Source of the DNA: PNON01 sp964387025
GTDB taxonomy: Bacteria; Chloroflexota; Anaerolineae; Anaerolineales; Anaerolineaceae
Assembly (NCBI GenBank): GCA_964387025.1
Contig: CAYLUZ010000001.1
Coordinates: forward strand, 657,689-721,688
Length of the DNA: 64,000 bases
Reading direction: 5' to 3'
In this document: positions 51,258 to 58,746 of the stretch, piece by piece
How the letters are laid out: every line of letters starts with the position of its first letter
Numbering within the stretch: position 1 is the first letter of the stretch
Program-made: the position numbers and the translations under genes
The notes under the pieces: model-generated
Seen by the model: the letters and a program-made list of their open reading frames with translations, nothing else
Database searches by the model: none
What the model was told of the DNA's origin: nothing

Positions 51258-51314
51258 ATGCAGTTGTTTAAGTATAAAATTTTATACATTTCCAGCAATA
51301 TCAGTAATGAATCT

Positions 51315-51356
51315 GCCCCGCCACTTTAAAAGTACTATGGCGGGGCTGCTATTTTT
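51315..51356 (+). terminator. Rho-independent terminator of the dehydrogenase operon
   Basis: GCCCCGCCA (51315-51323) pairs with TGGCGGGGC (51338-51346), 14-base loop, then TGCTATTTTT. It lies 58 bases after the E2 stop. Confidence 0.85.
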
Positions 51357-51401
51357 CGAATAACTTGCGGACTCTTCTTCCAGCACCTATAATGCAATGT
51401 A

Positions 51402-52214
51402 ATGGAACCATTTCCTCCCGAAAAGCATCGATCGATCCAATGGAAATACCTGGTTTACCTGGTCTGCCTGCTTGTCATTGTAACCTGGTGGATCGAGACA
51501 CCAGCAGGTTTGCTGGGAAAAGCAGACGCCATTGGATACGCGGTATGTCACCGTATCGAAGTGCGTTCTTTTTTTCTGGAAGATCGTCCTCTGCCACTTT
51601 GTGCACGTTGTTCAGGAATGTACCTGGGAGTGGTTGCAGGTATACTTTTTCAGCTTATCTGCTACCCGCGAAAAGGCGGCATGCCGGGTTGGAAAACCGG
51701 TATTCCGTTTATTATCTTTGTTCTTGCCTTCGGTATTGATGGTCTAAATTCGTACCTGCACTTATTTCCCGGATTACCAGGTGCCTATGAACCCAATAAT
51801 GTACTTCGCCTGATCACAGGCACCGGAATGGGCATTTCGATTTCCGCGGTCCTTGTCCCCGCATTCAACCAATCAGTCTGGAAACATTGGGATTCCGGGT
51901 CAATATTTACCAGCTGGCGAGGATATGTTGGAATAATTGGCATTCCATTCACCTTCTCAAGCCTCATCCTTTATAACAATCCATTTTTTAGGTATAACCT
52001 GGCTCTCATCAGTGCCGCTGGAGTATTAATGGTATTGAGTATGGTTTATGCTATTATCTGGCTGATGGTTTTCCATAAGGATAACCAGGCTGAAGGTTGG
52101 AGACAGCTTGTCCTTCCTCTTTGTGCCGGATTGCTTACAGCCATAATCCAGATTGGAGCCATTGATTGGCTGAGGTATGCTTTAACTGGTACATGGGCAG
52201 GCTTCAAGTTCTAA
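51402..52214 (+). CDS. DUF2085-type membrane protein
   Basis: A 270-residue protein with about seven membrane helices. The family signature is present: 'ADAIGYAVCHRIEVRSFF' followed by 'LPLCARCSGMYLG', a Cys-His plus CxxC arrangement at the membrane surface that could hold a metal. The function is unknown. It is followed 10 bases later by a DUF4126 gene, so the two probably form an operon; this pairing of small membrane proteins suggests a shared membrane role. Confidence 0.82.
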   Translation: MEPFPPEKHRSIQWKYLVYLVCLLVIVTWWIETPAGLLGKADAIGYAVCHRIEVRSFFLEDRPLPLCARCSGMYLGVVAGILFQLICYPRKGGMPGWKTGIPFIIFVLAFGIDGLNSYLHLFPGLPGAYEPNNVLRLITGTGMGISISAVLVPAFNQSVWKHWDSGSIFTSWRGYVGIIGIPFTFSSLILYNNPFFRYNLALISAAGVLMVLSMVYAIIWLMVFHKDNQAEGWRQLVLPLCAGLLTAIIQIGAIDWLRYALTGTWAGFKF

Positions 52215-52224
52215 GGAGGTAAGA

Positions 52225-52800
52225 ATGGAAATACTCGGGATCTTTTCAGCATTTGGACTTTCTGCCAGCGCCGGTTTGAATGCGTATATCCCTTTATTGG
52301 CGATAGCGCTCCTGGCGAAGTTTACCAACCTGATAAAACTCTCCCAACCCTGGGATACGTTGACATCCTGGTGGATCATAGGGTTGATCCTCATCCTGGC
52401 TGTGGTTGAATTCTTCGCCGATAAAGTTCCGGCAGTCAACCACATTAATGACATCATCCAGACCATCATCCGCCCGGTTGCCGGAGCGATCGTGTTTGCA
52501 GCCAGTGCCCATGTGATTACAGATATTCACCCAGTCCTATCGATAGCCGCCGGGCTTCTGGTAGCCGGGGGAGTGCATGCAGTGAAATCCCTGGTTGTCC
52601 GACCCACGGTAACTGCTACAACTGGTGGGGCAGGTAATGTGCCGGTAAGCATCCTCGAAGATTTTATTTCTTCTTTGATCTCAGTATTATCTGTGGTCGT
52701 TCCGGTGGTAATCGCAGCTATCATTATCCTATTGACCTCATGGGCAGTTTTCGCGCTTCTGCGTCGCCACCGGAAGACTAATTTGCCTAATGATTATTGA
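52225..52800 (+). CDS. DUF4126-type membrane protein
   Basis: A 191-residue protein with four to five helices, starting 'LGIFSAFGLSASAGLNAYIP' and containing 'DKVPAVNHINDIIQTIIRP', both typical of DUF4126. 'GVHAVKSLVVRPTVTATTGG' lies in a loop before the last helices. The role is unknown. A GGAGG lies 9 bases before the ATG. It is coupled with the DUF2085 gene upstream. Confidence 0.82.
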   Translation: MEILGIFSAFGLSASAGLNAYIPLLAIALLAKFTNLIKLSQPWDTLTSWWIIGLILILAVVEFFADKVPAVNHINDIIQTIIRPVAGAIVFAASAHVITDIHPVLSIAAGLLVAGGVHAVKSLVVRPTVTATTGGAGNVPVSILEDFISSLISVLSVVVPVVIAAIIILLTSWAVFALLRRHRKTNLPNDY

Positions 52801-52829
52801 TTGTAGTTTGTTGTATATTCTCATATAAT
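52801..52829 (+). promoter_or_regulatory. Promoter for the small membrane protein gene
   Basis: TTGTAG (52801-52806), a 17-base spacer, TATAAT (52824-52829). A second TATAAT follows at 52838-52843. The spacing is exact for sigma-70, and the ATG lies 37 bases downstream of the first -10. Confidence 0.55.
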
Positions 52830-52866
52830 GAAGTTGCTATAATTAACCATTTGTTAGGAGGAGAAT

Positions 52867-53058
52867 ATGGAAGCACCTGAAATGCCTGTTATGCCAGAGG
52901 TTGAAGCACCAAAAAAGAAAACAAATGTTTGGCTCATTGTTATCATTGTCCTGGTTGTACTTTGCTGCTGCTGCGTTATTGGTGGATTTATCAGTTTTCG
53001 AATGTTAGGTCCGCAAATTGGTGATGTCTTTAGCCAGATCACAAATCAGATTTATTAA
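52867..53058 (+). CDS. Small single-pass membrane protein
   Basis: 63 residues. The N-terminus is Pro/Glu/Met-rich (APEMPVMPEVEAPKKK), followed by one membrane helix (about 20-42) with a run of five consecutive cysteines minus one Val (VVLCCCCVIGG), then a short outside tail. An AGGAGG stands 8 bases before the ATG and there is a clear promoter, so the gene is probably real. Similar 'KKKTNxWLIxxIVLVVLCCCC' proteins are common as uncharacterised reading frames in Chloroflexota. The function is unknown. Confidence 0.7.
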   Translation: MEAPEMPVMPEVEAPKKKTNVWLIVIIVLVVLCCCCVIGGFISFRMLGPQIGDVFSQITNQIY

Positions 53059-53077
53059 TCAATAAGTAGCTTAAAAG

Positions 53078-53113
53078 CAGGACACTTATGTAGATTAATA
53101 CATAAGTGTCCTG
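53078..53113. terminator. Bidirectional terminator between convergent genes
   Basis: CAGGACACTTATGTA (53078-53092) pairs perfectly with TACATAAGTGTCCTG (53099-53113), loop GATTAA: 15 pairs. It lies between the small membrane protein and the thioredoxin-fusion gene. Confidence 0.75.
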
Positions 53114-53149
53114 TTGGGTTTAAATTACTTAAGTAAGAATAAATGTTCG

Positions 53150-53695
53150 TTATTCGTTATTTAGTCCAGGTTTAGTCTGATGGAACAAACTGCTGATCCT
53201 GCTCGAAACAAATTTCCAGATCGGACATCTGTCGTAAACAGCCGAGAATAATACTATTGCACCCAGGAGCAGTAAAGGTATTGTAAATCCCGTAAGGAAA
53301 GCAGCTGCTATAAATACAGTTCCCGTGGCAACCCTGATTATGCGGTCAGTTGATGAAATTTTTACTGAGCCTTTTTGGCCGGTTTCTGCCATGATAAACA
53401 AATTCCGGAGTTGACCGACACCCATTGCCCCGGTTTTTCGGGCAATCAAAATACCACGGTTATATATTAAAAAAGTGGGTATGCTAAATATCTTTAATTC
53501 CTGCATCAATTTGGACTCAGAATCTGCATCGATTTTAATCAGGTCAACTTTCCCAGTAAATTCACCTTTCATTTGCTCCAAACTGGGAGACATCACTTTA
53601 CACGGTCCGCACCATTTGGCCCAAAACTCTACTACAACTGGCTTATCAAATTTATTTACTTTATTGTTCCACAATTTTAGATTCATAAAATCCAT
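53150..53695 (-). CDS. Thioredoxin domain fused to a DUF2892 membrane domain
   Basis: 181 residues. Residues 1-105 are a thioredoxin with active site WCGPC (Cys29, Cys32), 'KIDADSESKLMQELKIFSIPTFLIY' including the cis-Pro, and no signal peptide. Residues about 115-170 are a DUF2892/YgaP-type module with two membrane helices ('VATGTVFIAAAFLTGFTIPLL') ending 'YDRCPIWKF', where the module's conserved Cys-Pro sits. The topology leaves the thioredoxin in the cytoplasm next to the membrane Cys. A free-standing DUF2892 protein is encoded just upstream on the same strand. Redox or sulfane-sulfur handling is likely, as DUF2892 is also joined to rhodanese in YgaP. Confidence 0.85.
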   Translation of the reverse strand: MDFMNLKLWNNKVNKFDKPVVVEFWAKWCGPCKVMSPSLEQMKGEFTGKVDLIKIDADSESKLMQELKIFSIPTFLIYNRGILIARKTGAMGVGQLRNLFIMAETGQKGSVKISSTDRIIRVATGTVFIAAAFLTGFTIPLLLLGAIVLFSAVYDRCPIWKFVSSRISSLFHQTKPGLNNE

Positions 53696-53747
53696 TTCAT
53701 CATTTGTTTAAAAAACCAGGTGGTATCTTTATTCAGGTAATAAATGA

Positions 53748-53951
53748 TTATGCTTTTTTCGTTCTGAATTTCAATAATGCATAGATTGGGCAAAAACCTA
53801 CTAAACCGGTTATCAGAGGAATTAATCCGAAATATTTCAAGAACTCTCCAAAACCGCCGGTTACAAAATTACCCCAACCTAATACTAAAAGTAATACCCC
53901 GAGAACAACACGCGCAATTCGATCCCATCCAGCTTCATTTATAAATTTCAT
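53748..53951 (-). CDS. DUF2892 (YgaP-type membrane domain) protein
   Basis: A 67-residue protein with two membrane helices: 'GWDRIARVVLGVLLLVLGWG', then 'YFGLIPLITGLVGFCPIYALL' with the conserved G-x-CP. This is the stand-alone form of the module fused to thioredoxin in the next gene downstream (52-base spacer, same strand). Its role is probably assembly of a membrane redox/sulfur site; this is inference. Confidence 0.82.
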   Translation of the reverse strand: MKFINEAGWDRIARVVLGVLLLVLGWGNFVTGGFGEFLKYFGLIPLITGLVGFCPIYALLKFRTKKA

Positions 53952-54046
53952 TAGATTTTTCCTTTCACGATTGATTTATAGAATTAGATGAGATAGTTTG
54001 TATAAAGATACATTTAATGTAGGTACAAATATATTAATCATTTATC

Positions 54047-54075
54047 TTGATTTAATTAACAAATATCGACATAAT
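54047..54075 (+). promoter_or_regulatory. Promoter of the CHAD/MPE/HD operon
   Basis: TTGATT (54047-54052), 17-base spacer, CATAAT (54070-54075), 17 bases before the CHAD start codon. Spacing and hexamers fit sigma-70. Confidence 0.5.
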
Positions 54076-54092
54076 GGTTTCAGGAGAAAAAT

Positions 54093-55094
54093 ATGGCGGA
54101 AAAAGTGGATGGAAGTATTAGCGCTTATGGCGCTGCTTTCATGTTGAACCAATTGAAGAACCTGCAAAATGAAGTGCAGGGAGTTCAGACGGCATTAGAT
54201 ATTGAATGCATCCATAGGATGCGGGTAGCTTCCCGTAGGCTTCGTTCAGCACAGGAATACTTTGATTCAATCCTAAGCAAAAAGAATTCCACAATATGGG
54301 AAAAGCAGATCCAGTCAATAACAGCTGCTTTGGGTAACGCCAGGGATCTGGACATTCAAATTGAGGCGATCCAGGAGTATCAGCTTCAGAATGACGACAT
54401 CAGACTTCAACCAGGGTTCAAACGACTTATTCTGCGTTTATCACAAAAAAGAAAACAGGCACAGTTGTCTGTTCTCTTGTCAGTTTCGAAATTTACATCC
54501 AACACGGTGATAAAAAGAGTCCAAAAAGAATTGACACATCTGGTTGGGTCGAGTGGAAATGAATCCTTCGTTTCAATGCATTTACATCTGCTAGCCAATC
54601 TGGCAATAAATGAAAAGTTGGCCAATTTCTTAAGCTATGAGCCTTTTGTTCATATTCCTGAAAAAAAAATGGAATTGCATGCCATGCGGATAGCTGCGAA
54701 ACATCTGCGATATACCATGGAAATATTTGCACCATTATTTCCGGGAGAGTTATCTGATTGGCTTCAACCCATCAGGCAAGCACAAGAACAGTTGGGCGTG
54801 ATCCACGATTGTGATATGTGGATCGATTTTCTGCCACAGTTTTTGAACTCTGAACATGATTTGTCGCTGAATTATTACGGTCATTCCCACACCCAATACC
54901 GGATCATTCCTGGCATTCTTAACTTCCAGCAGAACAGGCAGGAAATTCGCAATCAAACCTATCAACAATTTGTTGAATTTTGGGACTCTTTACAAAAAAA
55001 CCTGTTATGGCAAAGCTTATTTGACCATCTCTCTGAAAATTATCCAGCGGAGATGGTCAGTTCCGCTCAAATACAACGAAATATAACCTTTTAG
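54093..55094 (+). CDS. CHAD-domain protein (polyphosphate-associated)
   Basis: A 333-residue all-helical protein. The conserved basic/His patches are 'IHRMRVASRRLRSAQEYF' near residues 43-60 and 'LHAMRIAAKHLRYTMEIF' near 205-222, the two helical-bundle halves whose Arg/Lys/His line a polyphosphate-binding channel in CHAD proteins. There is no fused CYTH/triphosphatase domain. It starts an operon with a metallophosphoesterase (10-base gap) and a Ppx-type HD protein (1-base overlap), which supports a polyphosphate role. The ribosome-binding site is AGGAG. Confidence 0.88.
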   Translation: MAEKVDGSISAYGAAFMLNQLKNLQNEVQGVQTALDIECIHRMRVASRRLRSAQEYFDSILSKKNSTIWEKQIQSITAALGNARDLDIQIEAIQEYQLQNDDIRLQPGFKRLILRLSQKRKQAQLSVLLSVSKFTSNTVIKRVQKELTHLVGSSGNESFVSMHLHLLANLAINEKLANFLSYEPFVHIPEKKMELHAMRIAAKHLRYTMEIFAPLFPGELSDWLQPIRQAQEQLGVIHDCDMWIDFLPQFLNSEHDLSLNYYGHSHTQYRIIPGILNFQQNRQEIRNQTYQQFVEFWDSLQKNLLWQSLFDHLSENYPAEMVSSAQIQRNITF

Positions 55095-55104
55095 GAGGAA
55101 ACAA

Positions 55105-55866
55105 GTGAGAATAGCTGTGATCAGTGATATTCATGCAAATCTACCGGCTTTGGAAGCAGTTCTTACCCATGCGAAATCTTTAGGTATAAAAAGATTCTGG
55201 TGCCTTGGTGATCTGGTGCAGTTTAATGCATTCCCGGAAGAGGTTGTCAAGACAATTCGAAAATTGAAAGCCGTTTGCATTCATGGAAATATTGACCTCA
55301 AAGTAATGGAAATGAAACCGGAGTTGAAACAGTTACCAATCGAAGAATTGCCGGAGGAATTAAGTCCGTTTGCCTGGTCATATCTGCAGTTGTCAAAGCA
55401 GAGCAGAAAATTCTTAAAAAAGTTACCTGAAAAGGCGAAAGTTAAGCTCCGGGGTTTCAAATTTTTACTTGTACACGGGAGCCCGGCAGCCAACGCTGAT
55501 CCCATTTATATAGATACCCCAATAGAGAGGCTTGAAGAATTGATTGAAGGAGTAAATGCGGAAATCATCCTTTGTGGACACACCCACAAACCATTTATTC
55601 ATGAGGTAAAGGATGTTCATATCATTAACCCTGGAAGTGTAGGCAGACCCATCGATCATGATCCCCGGGCGAGTTATGCAGTACTGACCTTGAAGAAGAA
55701 ATATGTCGGTGTTGAGTTTTACCGCGTGGAATTTGATCTGCAATTGGCTGTGGACTCAATCCGGGAAGCAGGTCTCCCTGAAACTTATGCCCGACTGGTG
55801 GAATCTGGAATATCGTTGGATGATCTAAAAAATCATGATTCTGAAGAAATAAAGGTGGAACCATAA
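55105..55866 (+). CDS. YfcE/MJ0936-type metallophosphoesterase
   Basis: A 253-residue calcineurin-like phosphoesterase. The motifs in order are 'AVISDIHANLPALEAVL' (Asp, His), 'WCLGDLVQF' (GD), 'IHGNIDLK' (GN with Ile-Asp instead of His-Asp/Glu), 'LLVHGSP' and 'ILCGHTHKPF' (GHTH). It starts with GTG at 55105 after AGGAGG. The altered GN-I-D motif is common in this family of diesterases. It lies between the CHAD gene and the HD gene; the stop overlaps the HD start by one base (TAATG). Cleavage of a phosphodiester or nucleotide linked to polyphosphate metabolism is inferred only from context. Confidence 0.88.
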   Translation: MRIAVISDIHANLPALEAVLTHAKSLGIKRFWCLGDLVQFNAFPEEVVKTIRKLKAVCIHGNIDLKVMEMKPELKQLPIEELPEELSPFAWSYLQLSKQSRKFLKKLPEKAKVKLRGFKFLLVHGSPAANADPIYIDTPIERLEELIEGVNAEIILCGHTHKPFIHEVKDVHIINPGSVGRPIDHDPRASYAVLTLKKKYVGVEFYRVEFDLQLAVDSIREAGLPETYARLVESGISLDDLKNHDSEEIKVEP

Positions 55867-56459
55867 TGGATCTTAGAAATCTGACCTCCGATTCGCTGGC
55901 TGCTGTCAGACAACTGGCTGCCTCTTACCTGGGTGACCTCGAACATACCAACCAGGTGACGATGTTGTCATTGCGGCTATTCGATGAACTGCTCCCATTG
56001 CATCAATTGGAGGATACAGAAAGGTATTTATTGGAATGTGGTGCTCTGTTACACGACATAGGCTGGGTTCAAGGCTGGAAGGGACACCATAAAAGCTCTC
56101 TGCAAATGATCCTCGATAACCAGCTCTTGCCTTTCGATGGAAAAGAAAAGCTGATCATCGGATCCATCGCGCGGTATCACCGCAAGGCTTTACCTTCATT
56201 AAAGCATGATCATTATGCTGCCCTCGAATCAGATGAGCGCAAGATCGTTTCAAAATTGGCGGCACTTTTACGTATCGCAGATGCAATGGACCGAACCCAT
56301 ACAAAAGCGATTAGCGATCTCCGCTGTGTGATCAGTAAAAAAGAAGTGTTAATTAAATGCACTGTTGCTCACCCTGCTTCTCAAGAAGAAAAGAATGCCT
56401 ATGACAAAGGGGATCTATTTGAGAAAGTATACAAAAAGAAACTTGTGATCAGAATGTGA
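55866..56459 (+). CDS. HD-domain protein like the C-terminal domain of Ppx/GppA
   Basis: A 197-residue stand-alone HD-fold protein. 'CGALLHDIGW' carries the HD pair, with 'GHHKSSLQMI', 'IARYHRKALPSLKHD' and 'LAALLRIADAMDRTH' following. This series is the pattern of the C-terminal domain of exopolyphosphatase/pppGpp phosphohydrolase, here without the N-terminal ASKHA domains. In Ppx that domain helps bind long polyphosphate chains and may hydrolyse nucleotides. It is the last gene of the CHAD/MPE/HD operon, ended by a terminator. Confidence 0.85.
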   Translation: MDLRNLTSDSLAAVRQLAASYLGDLEHTNQVTMLSLRLFDELLPLHQLEDTERYLLECGALLHDIGWVQGWKGHHKSSLQMILDNQLLPFDGKEKLIIGSIARYHRKALPSLKHDHYAALESDERKIVSKLAALLRIADAMDRTHTKAISDLRCVISKKEVLIKCTVAHPASQEEKNAYDKGDLFEKVYKKKLVIRM

Positions 56460-56479
56460 TTTGATGGAAAAAAGACACA

Positions 56480-56517
56480 GAGACTCTCCTCATTTTGAGG
56501 AGAGTCTCATTTTTTAT
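56480..56517. terminator. Bidirectional Rho-independent terminator
   Basis: GAGACTCTCCTCA (56480-56492) pairs perfectly with TGAGGAGAGTCTC (56496-56508), loop TTT, followed by ATTTTTTATTT. It ends the CHAD/MPE/HD operon and, from the other side, the UbiA gene. Confidence 0.9.
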
Positions 56518-56526
56518 TTTCAAATA

Positions 56527-57534
56527 TTACCCAATTATATGAAAGGACCTTAAACCTACATCCACGATCATACCCAATAGATACCAGATTCCAAACTGAC
56601 GGTTATGTAAAAATCCCATTGCCACAAAATAAAGCGGCCAGGTGCTCTCGGGAAACCAATCAGGTCGCTCCATTGGTTTTGGTGCTTTATATACTTTCCA
56701 GACCAGGGGAACTGTTGTCAGAGCCAGAAAAACCAGGAGCAGAACCGGGGAAAAGAACCGGGTGATGACAAGATAAACTACCAGCAGGTATTGCAATGTC
56801 ATCATGGCTAGTGTAAAATATCGGGCTGCCTTTTCCCCCAATAAAACCGGCAAGGTGTGTATCCCTTTTGCCTTATCGGCGTCCAATTTATCGATATGTT
56901 TGCCAAATATCACCATGGTCGTACCAAGTGCGTACGGTAAGCTTGCAATAACCACCTGCCAGCTCCACGCACCTGTGATCACAAAATATCCGCCGCCGAT
57001 CATTAATGGTCCCCATACCAATATCACAGCTATTTCCCCCAGGCCAATATATTTTAATGGGTATGTATAGAACAAAACAAAAATGACACCCAAACCCAGG
57101 AGCATCCAGGCAAATAGTCCATTGAGCAGGACAAGAGGCATGCCGGCTGCCAGAGCGATCAGACCAGTCACAGCCGCATAGGTCCACATTTGTTTTTCAG
57201 TCAGTAAGCCCATTTCCATGGGCTGTAAACCATACTGCGTCCGGAAGTAATTGTCTTTATCTACACCTTTTTTCGAGTCGGTGATGTCATTTATGATGTT
57301 ATTGGTGGCATGAGCGAAGATCAAACCTATGGCCAGCAACACCCAACGCCACCAGATAAAATGACCGTCACGATAAGCCAGGATACCGGCAAAAGCCGCT
57401 GACAGAAATGTCATGATCAATACTGCTGCCCGGGTGGCAATCAACCAGCGGCTGATGAGATCCAGCTTATGCCATTCATCTTTATCCAACCGGATAATTC
57501 CTTTAAGCGCCTTACCCCACATCTGAATATTCAT
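56527..57534 (-). CDS. UbiA-family prenyltransferase (menA-like)
   Basis: 335 residues from the ATG at 57534, which follows GGAAGGAAAG; a start 15 codons upstream is less likely. Nine predicted membrane helices. The first Asp-rich prenyl-diphosphate motif is 'NNIINDITDSKKGVDKDN' (N-D-x-x-D-x4-D) and the second is 'HIDKLDADKAKGIHTLPVLLG'. The layout is like 1,4-dihydroxy-2-naphthoate polyprenyltransferase of menaquinone synthesis, but no men genes are near, so the aromatic acceptor is not certain. It is a single gene on the minus strand, divergent from the GRAM-like gene. Confidence 0.87.
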   Translation of the reverse strand: MNIQMWGKALKGIIRLDKDEWHKLDLISRWLIATRAAVLIMTFLSAAFAGILAYRDGHFIWWRWVLLAIGLIFAHATNNIINDITDSKKGVDKDNYFRTQYGLQPMEMGLLTEKQMWTYAAVTGLIALAAGMPLVLLNGLFAWMLLGLGVIFVLFYTYPLKYIGLGEIAVILVWGPLMIGGGYFVITGAWSWQVVIASLPYALGTTMVIFGKHIDKLDADKAKGIHTLPVLLGEKAARYFTLAMMTLQYLLVVYLVITRFFSPVLLLVFLALTTVPLVWKVYKAPKPMERPDWFPESTWPLYFVAMGFLHNRQFGIWYLLGMIVDVGLRSFHIIG

Positions 57535-57620
57535 GTTGCTTTCCTTCCCTATACCTATATAATTATTAATTATTTGCATTATATCAATAAGAGCTCAACA
57601 TAAACATAGGAGATGGTTAT

Positions 57621-58697
57621 ATGGCTCAATCTGCAGTTCCTGATCCGTTGACAAAACTTAAAGCAGATATTCAAGCTGTACAAAATAAAGTGAATGACCT
57701 TCAAACTGGGGTAAGACTTACGGATATTCGCGATCAAATTGAAGATTTTGAAACCAAGACCAGTATGCTGCCCTCACGTATCGCTGCGGTACGAACGAAA
57801 GGGTATGTATTTGGAAGGAACATAGAAAATCGGGCATTGACTTTGAGATCAGATTGGGTAGGCCTTTCATTAAATGTCCTGGAACAGACGAACCTCCATT
57901 CCAACCGGTTAGACATGGATATGCGCGCTTTGGAATCGGTATTGCTACAACTTACTTCACGGGCTGCCAATGTTGGTGCTGCGACACCTTTCTTATTTCA
58001 AGTCAATACCGGGATTAGTACACTCGAAAGTAAGGTGCAATCCACGAAAAACACCATTCGGGGAATGTACGATGAATTTTCGGCGGGGTTATACAAACTA
58101 TCATCTGAATTGGATCATATCGATTGGATGTTGGCGCAATATGCTGCTGCAACCTTTCAGTTGCTGAATACTGAAGCACCGGTAAATGCTGTAAAAGCAG
58201 CCTGGGAAATCACAGGTAAAGACGGAAAAGGTGATCCGAAAGGAATCCTTTACCTCACAGATCAGCGCCTTCTTTTTGAACAGAAGGAAGAAATTGCCAC
58301 AAAAAAAGTCCTGTTTATTACCACTGAAAAAGCATTGGTGCACAAGCTGCTCTTCGAATTTCCAGCCGTATTGGTGGATAAAATGAGCGTCAGAAAGGAA
58401 GGTTTCTTCAAAAATGAAGACCATATTGACCTGGAATTATTATCCGGTGGACCTTTCCCGGTGGTCCATTTTCATTTGGATGGACAGGATTGTAATGAAT
58501 GGCTAAGTCAAATCGGCAAAGTTAAAGCAAAGGAATACGATCTGGATCGAGTGATAGCAATAAATGAGAAGGAAATTGAAAAAGTAAAAAAAGCCCCCTC
58601 TCAATGTCCTGGTTGCGGGGGAGGGATCAATAAACCGGTTTTACGTGGAATGGATACTATCACCTGTGATTATTGCGGATATGTGATTCGCCTTTAG
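57621..58697 (+). CDS. Coiled-coil, GRAM/PH-like and zinc-ribbon protein of unknown function
   Basis: A 358-residue soluble protein. Residues 1-185 are long helices with coiled-coil character ('KLKADIQAVQNKVNDLQTG', 'LESKVQSTKNTIRGMYDEF'). About 190-300 resemble a GRAM/PH-like beta-domain ('GDPKGILYLTDQRLLFEQKEE'). A charged helix follows, and the last 30 residues form a zinc ribbon with CPGCGG and CDYCG. Such proteins may act as scaffolds or sense membranes, but I know no function. It shares the C-terminal ribbon style with the protein at 59889-61193. Confidence 0.65.
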   Translation: MAQSAVPDPLTKLKADIQAVQNKVNDLQTGVRLTDIRDQIEDFETKTSMLPSRIAAVRTKGYVFGRNIENRALTLRSDWVGLSLNVLEQTNLHSNRLDMDMRALESVLLQLTSRAANVGAATPFLFQVNTGISTLESKVQSTKNTIRGMYDEFSAGLYKLSSELDHIDWMLAQYAAATFQLLNTEAPVNAVKAAWEITGKDGKGDPKGILYLTDQRLLFEQKEEIATKKVLFITTEKALVHKLLFEFPAVLVDKMSVRKEGFFKNEDHIDLELLSGGPFPVVHFHLDGQDCNEWLSQIGKVKAKEYDLDRVIAINEKEIEKVKKAPSQCPGCGGGINKPVLRGMDTITCDYCGYVIRL

Positions 58698-58710
58698 ATT
58701 ATACAAATTA

Positions 58711-58740
58711 TCGACAAACCGGCTACCGGGATGCTACCAT
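58711..58740 (+). promoter_or_regulatory. Possible promoter giving a leaderless MerR/B12 message
   Basis: TCGACA (58711-58716), 18-base spacer, TACCAT (58735-58740). Initiation about 7 bases later would fall on the ATG at 58747, and no Shine-Dalgarno is visible in front of that ATG. Confidence 0.35.
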
Positions 58741-58746
58741 TGGCTC

